Origin: CAZSSM01 sp964609385
GTDB taxonomy: Bacteria; Planctomycetota; Planctomycetia; Isosphaerales; Isosphaeraceae
DNA length: 28,634 nt
Assembly (NCBI GenBank): GCA_964609385.1
Contig: CAZSSM010000082.1
Span: 1-28,634, forward strand
Direction of reading: 5' to 3'
Shown here: piece by piece, positions 23,371 to 28,634 of the stretch
How the letters are laid out: each line of letters starts with the position of its first letter
Numbering within the stretch: the first letter of the stretch is position 1
Made by a program: the position numbers and the translations under genes
Notes under the pieces: generated by a model
Seen by the model: only the letters and a program-made list of their open reading frames with translations
What the model was told of the DNA's origin: nothing
The model's database searches: none

Positions 23371-24861
23371 TCAGCCCTCGATCGACCAGAGCGTCGAGTC
23401 GGGTCGATCCTCCAGGACGATTCCGGTCTGCTTGAGCCGGTCGCGGATCTGATCGGCCAAGGCGAACTCCTTCTTCTTTCGGAGCGCGGCGCGGACCTCA
23501 ATAAGCAGTTCGACCAAGGGGGCCGTCAGACCGGCATCACCTTCGCCACCCGCCTTCTCCTCGGGAGGATCCCGGAACAGACCGAAGAGAGAGGAGAGTT
23601 CACGGAGCACGCGGGTGGCGGTGATCAGCTCCTCGACGCCTTCGGCTTGAGGCGTCGACTCCAGGTCGTTCGTATCGATCTGACGATTAAGCAGACGGAG
23701 CAGTTCGAAGAACTCGCCCAGTGCACCACCGGTATTGAAGTCATCCTCGAGGGCGTCGAGGAACCCGGCCCGATGGGCCGAAATCTGGTCGAGGAACTTG
23801 GAAAGACCCGATCGACCCGGTTCACTGAGGTCGTGGTCGGCCGTTTCGAGTTCGAAGAACGACAGACCGGCGATCCGTTTGAACCGCTTGAAATAGTTGT
23901 GGAAGGCCTTGAGCGAACGGGCGATCTCGTCGAGTCGATCGTTGCTGTAATCGATCGGACGTCGATAGTGGCTCGAGAGCAACAGGGCCCGGATCGTGTC
24001 CGGGTCGTGCTTCTGGAGCAGGTCGCGCATCAGGATGACGGTCTCGGGATCGCTTTTGGAGATCTTGCGACCGTCCTTCGTCAGCAGGCCGTTGTGCAGC
24101 CAGTATTTGGCGAACGACTTGCCGGTGGCCGCTTCGCTCTGGGCCAATTCGTTCTCGTGATGCGGGAAGATGAGATCGTTGCCACCGCCGTGGATGTCGA
24201 ACTCTTCACCGAGCAGCTCTCGGCACATGGCCGAGCACTCGATGTGCCACCCGGGTCGGCCCGGTCCCCAAGGGCTCGCCCAGGCTGGCTCGCCGGGCTT
24301 AGAGCCTTTCCAGAGAGCGAAATCGCCTGGGTGCTTCTTGCGTTCGCCGACCTCGATCCGGGCGCCGGCCATTAAGTCGTCGCGCTTACGGTGGCTCAGC
24401 TTGCCGTAGTCCGGCGCGGCGTTCACGTCGAAGTAGACGTCTCCCTGGGACGCATAGGCATGTCCGGAATCGATCAACCCTTGGATCATCGTGATCATCG
24501 CGGGAATGTACTCGGTGGCACGGGGCATATGGTCGATCCCGTCGACACCTAACGCGTGGAGACAGGCCAGATAGTCGTCGGTCACGCGTGCAGCGACCTC
24601 AGCGACGCTGGAACCCTCCTTCGCCGCCTGAGCGATCAGCTTGTCGTCGACGTCAGTGATGTTGACGACCCAGGTGACCTCAAAGCCTCGGAACTCCAAG
24701 AACCGCTTGAGCGTGTCGAAGATGACCGGGCCGACCATGTGGCCGATGTGCGATTCGGAGTAGACCGTCGGTCCGCACACATACATGCCGATCCGGCCCT
24801 CGTGCCTCGGGACGAACGGCTCTTTGGTCTGGGTCAACGAGTTGGTGAATCGGAGTGTCAT
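23371..24861 (-). CDS. cysS: Cysteinyl-tRNA synthetase
   Basis: A 496-residue class I synthetase charging tRNA-Cys. The HIGH motif is at 38-41 (SHIGHM), and KISKS at 266-270 is the KMSKS equivalent. The zinc ligands C29, C209, H234 and E238 fall at the positions usual for CysRS. The remaining anticodon-binding C-terminal part is complete. GGAAGAG lies about 8 bases before ATG 24861. The 154 bases upstream, toward ispF, are AT-rich near 24895-24945 and include the short palindrome AATCAAATTGATT (24918-24930); this is a plausible promoter area. It is in the same strand block as ispF and ruvC. Confidence 0.97.
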   Translation of the reverse strand: MTLRFTNSLTQTKEPFVPRHEGRIGMYVCGPTVYSESHIGHMVGPVIFDTLKRFLEFRGFEVTWVVNITDVDDKLIAQAAKEGSSVAEVAARVTDDYLACLHALGVDGIDHMPRATEYIPAMITMIQGLIDSGHAYASQGDVYFDVNAAPDYGKLSHRKRDDLMAGARIEVGERKKHPGDFALWKGSKPGEPAWASPWGPGRPGWHIECSAMCRELLGEEFDIHGGGNDLIFPHHENELAQSEAATGKSFAKYWLHNGLLTKDGRKISKSDPETVILMRDLLQKHDPDTIRALLLSSHYRRPIDYSNDRLDEIARSLKAFHNYFKRFKRIAGLSFFELETADHDLSEPGRSGLSKFLDQISAHRAGFLDALEDDFNTGGALGEFFELLRLLNRQIDTNDLESTPQAEGVEELITATRVLRELSSLFGLFRDPPEEKAGGEGDAGLTAPLVELLIEVRAALRKKKEFALADQIRDRLKQTGIVLEDRPDSTLWSIEG

Positions 24862-25015
24862 GGGCCGTCTCTTCCCGCCCTTTCAGAGGATCGCATCAAT
24901 TATCACCACACCGATTGAATCAAATTGATTTTTCTTTTCAGGCATCAGAGGCCGATAACGAATGTCGACTTTGCTGATGGTTGGAGAACGGATTCGAGCG
25001 AGTCGCTGCGAGCGA

Positions 25016-25528
25016 TCAGTTTGAGGACACCTCTGAGGCGGTCGTCCGTTGAAGAAGGACGACCGCCTGGGCCGCCATCGCCTCCATTCGACCGACCGGG
25101 CCCACTCGCTCGCCCGTCTTGGCCTTGATGTTGATTGCCGTGATCGGGACACCGAGTGCGTCAGCCAGGTTCGAGCGGATCGTCGCCTTGTAAGGGCTCA
25201 ACTTTGGGCGCTGGGCGTGGATGATCAGATCGCAATTGACGACCGACCAGCCGACCGCTTGGACGGTCCCCACGACTCGACCCAACAGGTCGAGCCCGGC
25301 AATCCCCTTCCAGGCCGGGTCGGTATCCGGAAAGTGCTCACCGATGTCCCCCAGACCCGCCGCGCCCAACAACGCATCGGCCACCGCATGTGAGACCACA
25401 TCGGCGTCGGAATGCCCGTCCAGGCCACGATCATGCGGGATCTCGACTCCACCCAGCCAGAGCGGTCGCCCTTCAACGAGCCGGTGGGTGTCGTCACCGA
25501 GACCCACTCGCCAGGTGTGTTCGGACAT
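25016..25528 (-). CDS. ispF: 2-C-methyl-D-erythritol 2,4-cyclodiphosphate synthase IspF
   Basis: A 170-residue MEP-pathway enzyme converting CDP-ME 2-phosphate to the cyclic diphosphate, for isoprenoid precursors. Metal ligands are D13 and H15 in GDDTHRL and H47 in VVSHAVADALLGA; the 34-residue D-to-H spacing equals that of E. coli IspF. GHSDADV and GDIGEHFPDTDP complete the family signature. The ending AKTGERVGPVGR is typical, with the usual aspartate or glutamate E and following threonine loop. ATG 25528 has GGAG about 6 bases upstream; ATG 25534 and ATG 25582 are alternatives, the last adding residues without family match. IspD is not adjacent. Confidence 0.95.
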   Translation of the reverse strand: MSEHTWRVGLGDDTHRLVEGRPLWLGGVEIPHDRGLDGHSDADVVSHAVADALLGAAGLGDIGEHFPDTDPAWKGIAGLDLLGRVVGTVQAVGWSVVNCDLIIHAQRPKLSPYKATIRSNLADALGVPITAINIKAKTGERVGPVGRMEAMAAQAVVLLQRTTASEVSSN

Positions 25529-25794
25529 CCTCATCTCCACCTCAACGCCGACCCAACCTGCATCCGACCCGATGGTCGGCATAGATCGGCCAGTTCGGGC
25601 ATCCTAGCTGGACCCGCCAAAACCGACTAGTTCAGACGGAAGTCCTGTCGGGAACCTGGCAGTCCCAACGACACTTCGGTGTCCTGTTCTCGAAACAAGC
25701 GAACGATCCACGCACGCAAGCCGCCACGATGGCGCGTTTCGATGTCAAGCGATGCTCCCAGTTCAGGAAAAATTAGAAAAACTGAGAAGGCTTC

Positions 25795-25823
25795 TTGTCA
25801 CAACCGCATGACATTCCCATACT
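25795..25823 (+). promoter_or_regulatory. Candidate sigma-70 promoter of csrA
   Basis: TTGTCA at 25795-25800 and CATACT at 25818-25823 match the -35 and -10 consensus at 5 and 4 of 6 positions with an ideal 17-base spacer. Transcription would begin near 25831, giving a leader of about 95 bases before csrA. Confidence 0.4.
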
Positions 25824-25914
25824 GAGCTCCGTCGCATCGGTTCTCATCGAGCCTAGGCCTGTTGGATCGGGCCAGTCAGTCATGCGGCATGTCTGTGGAA
25901 AGCACCCTGATCCT

Positions 25915-25920
25915 GGAGGG
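25915..25920 (+). promoter_or_regulatory. Strong ribosome-binding site of csrA, possible CsrA-binding GGA site
   Basis: GGAGGG lies four bases before ATG 25925 and fixes that start over the longer in-frame option at 25862. A four-base stem (CCCT 25905-25908 with AGGG 25917-25920) partly encloses it. CsrA proteins bind GGA in loops overlapping such sites, so self-repression is possible, but this is inference. Confidence 0.5.
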
Positions 25921-25924
25921 AAAC

Positions 25925-26140
25925 ATGCTGGTGCTCAGTCGCAAGATGAACGAACGCGTGGTGATCGGGAGCGATCCGGAGATCGTTCTGACGATCGTCA
26001 AGGTGGATCGCAATCAGGTGCGGATCGGTATTGATGCGCCCCCCGAGGTAGCGATCCAGCGTGAGGAGCTGGTCGGTGACTCTGCCAAGATGAGCAGATC
26101 GGACCGAACCCCTTCGAGGACGCTCGTGCCAACGGGCTGA
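25925..26140 (+). CDS. csrA: Carbon storage regulator CsrA
   Basis: A 71-residue RNA-binding post-transcriptional regulator. MLVLSRKMNERVVIG is the classical start, with L4 and R6 as RNA-contacting residues. The core VKVDRNQVRIGIDAPPEV matches the family, and R46 in IQREE corresponds to the key R44 of E. coli CsrA (usually HREE). The last 20 residues are basic and polar and likely disordered. In other bacteria CsrA controls flagellar, metabolic and biofilm mRNAs, often held by FliW or small RNAs; no fliW or flagellin gene is here. It stands alone, convergent with the Lpt-type permease genes. Confidence 0.95.
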   Translation: MLVLSRKMNERVVIGSDPEIVLTIVKVDRNQVRIGIDAPPEVAIQREELVGDSAKMSRSDRTPSRTLVPTG

Positions 26141-26175
26141 GCCGGGATTATCGTCATTTCCGGCACCGACTTTTT
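26141..26175 (+). terminator. Candidate terminator after csrA
   Basis: GCCGGGA at 26141-26147 pairs with TTCCGGC at 26158-26164 (one G-T pair) over a 10-base loop, beginning directly after the csrA stop, and five T follow at 26171-26175. The shape fits an intrinsic terminator for the + strand, with a short gap before the T-run. Confidence 0.4.
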
Positions 26176-26279
26176 CATGGATGTGTCATCGAAGTCCTTG
26201 CCTACGATCTCAAGGATAACGCCTGAGCGATATTGCTCTGAGATTGGTTCGGGACACTGTCCGTTCGCACGGAATGGAA

Positions 26280-27452
26280 TCACGTGCGGATCCCGCCCCA
26301 GTTGGCGGTCGCCAGTGTCCCGAACACTATAAAGGGCAACCAGGCCGAAAGTTCAGGGTCGATCACCTCACTGGTCCCCAAGAATTGGGCGAAGAACCCG
26401 ACGGCATAGAAGACCGCGGAGGTGGCCAGCGCGATCCCCAAATTCAGGAACATGTTGCGCCCCAAGCCGCCGAGAATGAACGGCAGGCTCAGCATCAGCA
26501 GCGTAATGTTGAGCACCGGCCGCAACAGACGACCATGAAGGAAGACGCTGATATTGGCCCGCTCCGGACCGTTCGAGGGGTCGTGCAAGGCTTCGATCAG
26601 ATGGGGCGTCGAGGCGAACTGATACCAACGTCGACTCTGGGAGATCGACGCGAAACTCACGTTGGTCTTGAGAAAGAGGTTGTAAGGCCCCTCCTTGGCG
26701 AGGACTTCGGGATTGGCGATCGGCGGCGAATAGGCCGCGACTTCCTCAGGGGTCAACACGAACAGATCGGGCTCGTTGGCATCGTCCTCGTTGGGTGACA
26801 TCCGCGCGCCTCGGAGCAGCCAACCTCCGCGATATGGGACCCCTTCGACCTCATCGGGAATGTAACGCGCCTCCTCGGCATCGACCGACTGCATCGTGCC
26901 GTGGAGCGATTCGGGAATCTTGACCGCGAACCGGCGAACCGTCTGCGTCTGACGGACCCCCGAGTCGCCGTAGATCAGAATCTGATTGCGGTCGAATCGG
27001 GAGTAAACCTTTTGCCGGATCGACCCATCGTCGGCGGCCGAGCGGAGCAATTCCTTGCTGAATCGCGGCATGATCAGCTCCTGATTGGCGATCGATAGCA
27101 GGCTGACCAGGGTCGCCGAGACGATCACCGGACGGACCACCCGATGCGCGCTGAGGCCGGCCGAGAGCATCGCGATCAACTCGTTATTGCGTTGCATCCA
27201 GGTGATGGTGAAGGCGGCGGCCATGATCGTGATCACGCCGCAGAGCTGATCGTAGAAGGCCGACATCCGAATCAGGTAGAACCGCCCCATGTAGGCAAAT
27301 AGCTCGGGGGTCGTCTCGACGACTTTGGTGAACTCGTCGAAGTTGGTGAAGGCGTCGATGACGATGTAGAGGCCGACCAACGAGACGAAGCAAATCAGAT
27401 AGGCCTTAAGAAAGTCGCCGTAGCGCTGACGGTCGAGGATCCGGGAGACCAT
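26280..27452 (-). CDS. LptF/LptG-family LPS export permease (downstream copy)
   Basis: A 390-residue inner-membrane permease of the YjgP/YjgQ family, which forms the transmembrane part of the LptBFG transporter extracting lipopolysaccharide. Three helices lie in the N-terminal part (about 14-34, 58-84, 104-123) and three in the C-terminal part (about 300-385). Between them is a periplasmic beta-jellyroll domain. The segment WMQRNNELIAMLSAGLSAHRVVRP is the coupling-helix region typical of the family, contacting the ATPase. ATG 27452 has AAGGAGGG upstream and is preferred over the open frame start at 27533. It follows the second permease by 144 bases. Which is LptF and which LptG cannot be settled from sequence alone; LptB is not here. 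Confidence 0.88.
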   Translation of the reverse strand: MVSRILDRQRYGDFLKAYLICFVSLVGLYIVIDAFTNFDEFTKVVETTPELFAYMGRFYLIRMSAFYDQLCGVITIMAAAFTITWMQRNNELIAMLSAGLSAHRVVRPVIVSATLVSLLSIANQELIMPRFSKELLRSAADDGSIRQKVYSRFDRNQILIYGDSGVRQTQTVRRFAVKIPESLHGTMQSVDAEEARYIPDEVEGVPYRGGWLLRGARMSPNEDDANEPDLFVLTPEEVAAYSPPIANPEVLAKEGPYNLFLKTNVSFASISQSRRWYQFASTPHLIEALHDPSNGPERANISVFLHGRLLRPVLNITLLMLSLPFILGGLGRNMFLNLGIALATSAVFYAVGFFAQFLGTSEVIDPELSAWLPFIVFGTLATANWGGIRT

Positions 27453-27596
27453 GGACCTTATCCCTCCTTGCCGAGGCCGCACGTGCGATCGAATGGACGA
27501 CTGGACGGCCGAGCATGGGCCGGAGCGGATCATCGGTGTCGGACTCCGGGGAGATCCCCGCGACGACGTGCCCAGCGATCACCCACCCGCCCGAGG

Positions 27597-28634
27597 TCAA
27601 TGACGGATCACCGGCGGCAGGACGAACCCGGCAGCCACGAGCAGTCCGAGATTACCCGCCCACATGGCGTACATCGGGCTGATGATCCCCTCCTTGCCGA
27701 CATTGATGGCCAGCAGGACCGACGGGTAGTAGCCGACGATGATCGGCAGGAAGCAGAACATGAACGATGAGAGGAAGTCGCGCTTGGCGCCTCGGATCGC
27801 CACGGGCGCTCCGAGCAAGACGAATCCGACCACGCCGGCTGCCAGGGCGACCCGCTGGTGCTTCTCGGTCTCCAGCTTGGCGAACTCGTGCTCCCAGTAC
27901 TCGTAATCGTTGAACGCCGAATCGATCTCGTTCCAACGGATCTCGGTCAACCGACCGGTGGCCATCCGGAAGGCAGCCTGGACCGCCTGGATCTGCCGTT
28001 CGTCCCGGATCTTGTCGAGAAGCTCGGCCTGCTTCTGCTCGATCTCAACGGCCGTGTATTCCTGAACCTGTTTGTTGGGCTGAAACTGCAAGAGGGTCTC
28101 GGGCAAGTCGAACTCGAGAACGTCACGCCCTTGGATGTCCAGCTCGATCCGTGACGAGGAATTCGGCATCGCGTTGGCGTTGGTCAGATAGATCCGGACC
28201 AGGCCCGCATCCAAGTCGAACTCGACCTCCGCACGCTCCGCCGCCACCGTCGAGTCGTACGACTGGAGCCCGTCCTGGCCGGCAACCCGGTGCTCGATCG
28301 TCGGGTTGATCAGGATCTTATCCTCGACGTCCCAAACGAAGATCTGGACGGGGAATTTCGGGTTGATGAACTGGTGCTCTTTTTTGAGCCAGAGATAAAA
28401 CATATCCTCAATGTCGCTATACAAAGCGCGCTTGAATTGATTATTGCAACGGGGGATAAAATCGCGACCGAGCACGAAGAGGCCCGACCCGATGACCAGG
28501 CCCAGCAGGACCGCTGGCCAAAGCAACGCCCAGGCGCTCACGCCGGCCGCCTTCAGCGCGGTCACCTCGTTGTCGGCCCCCAAACCGCCGGACTCCAAAC
28601 ACACCGCCCCCAACAAAGCCACCCGCGGCGGGTG
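27597..28634 (-). CDS. LptF/LptG-family LPS export permease (upstream copy, 5' partial)
   Basis: The C-terminal 346 residues of a second YjgP/YjgQ-type permease; the start lies beyond the right edge. It opens in the coupling-helix region, GADNEVTALKAAGVSAWAL, which matches the family's conserved GRLSRDNELTALRAAGVS-like motif. A hydrophobic helix follows (ALLWPAVLLGLVIGSGLFVL). A periplasmic domain covers about 60-250, with a charged helical stretch (about 200-255) that is longer than in the other copy. Three C-terminal helices end the protein. Together with the following gene it forms the usual lptF-lptG pair, transcribed in that order. Confidence 0.85.
   Translation of the reverse strand, partial: HPPRVALLGAVCLESGGLGADNEVTALKAAGVSAWALLWPAVLLGLVIGSGLFVLGRDFIPRCNNQFKRALYSDIEDMFYLWLKKEHQFINPKFPVQIFVWDVEDKILINPTIEHRVAGQDGLQSYDSTVAAERAEVEFDLDAGLVRIYLTNANAMPNSSSRIELDIQGRDVLEFDLPETLLQFQPNKQVQEYTAVEIEQKQAELLDKIRDERQIQAVQAAFRMATGRLTEIRWNEIDSAFNDYEYWEHEFAKLETEKHQRVALAAGVVGFVLLGAPVAIRGAKRDFLSSFMFCFLPIIVGYYPSVLLAINVGKEGIISPMYAMWAGNLGLLVAAGFVLPPVIRH

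Larger units (their letters stand above)
25529..25924. other. Divergent intergenic region between ispF and csrA
   Basis: About 395 bases between divergent starts. No gene is recognised; forward frames here overlap csrA or encode low-similarity peptides. The right half contains the csrA promoter candidate at 25795-25823 and a short AT-rich stretch at 25765-25785. Confidence 0.5.

Noticed and set aside
23212..24375. Open frame of 387 codons on the + strand over cysS
   Set aside because: Antisense to the clearly conserved cysteinyl-tRNA synthetase; no recognisable domain.
25862..25924. Longer csrA start at 25862
   Set aside because: The 21 extra residues do not belong to CsrA, and GGAGGG sits four bases before ATG 25925.
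25795..26034. Separate 79-codon frame overlapping csrA
   Set aside because: Out of frame with csrA and without any protein character; csrA explains the region.

Overview
The window looks like a piece of a GC-rich Planctomycetota chromosome, most likely Isosphaeraceae-like. This is inferred from protein content and composition; no rRNA is present to confirm it. Pointers are a Gram-negative lipid A set (LpxD, LpxI, an LptF/LptG-type permease pair), a fused ThiS-ThiG protein, DprE1/DprE2-like enzymes, CsrA, and dense coding at roughly 60-65% G+C by eye. No tRNA, rRNA, CRISPR array, transposase or prophage gene was recognised.

Layout. Positions 1-369 hold the 3' end of a DprE1-like oxidase, cut by an in-frame stop near the left edge, overlapping a DprE2-like reductase (366-1127). 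A housekeeping block follows on the + strand: S41 C-terminal processing protease, TsaD, a HAD hydrolase, then the lipid A genes lpxD and lpxI. On the - strand, 7058-9232 encodes an unusual membrane protein. It has an N-terminal Cache-type sensor flanked by membrane helices, followed by a complete pentameric ligand-gated ion channel module.

Positions 9644-16661 form an iron-sulfur cluster assembly locus: a SufR-like repressor, sufC, sufB, sufD, a two-domain rhodanese, sufE, a Rieske-type ferredoxin and a DUF59/MIP18 protein. A SufS cysteine desulfurase is absent, and the rhodanese occupies the place where one would be expected. Next comes a two-gene regulatory unit (17001-19281): an HTH/S24-like repressor and a PAS-AAA-Fis protein that keeps its ATPase motifs but lacks the sigma-54 contact loop.

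From 25528 down to 19322 the - strand carries ispF, cysS, ruvC, thiSG and a DinG-type helicase. The right end has csrA on the + strand and, converging on it, two LptF/LptG-family permeases; the upstream one runs off the window. LpxD/LpxI and the two Lpt-type permeases point to a lipopolysaccharide-bearing outer membrane. The Suf genes, the SufR regulator and the Fe-S proteins (Rieske, DinG) share iron-sulfur metabolism.

The most unusual items are the Cache-ligand-gated channel fusion and the SufS-less, rhodanese-containing suf cluster.
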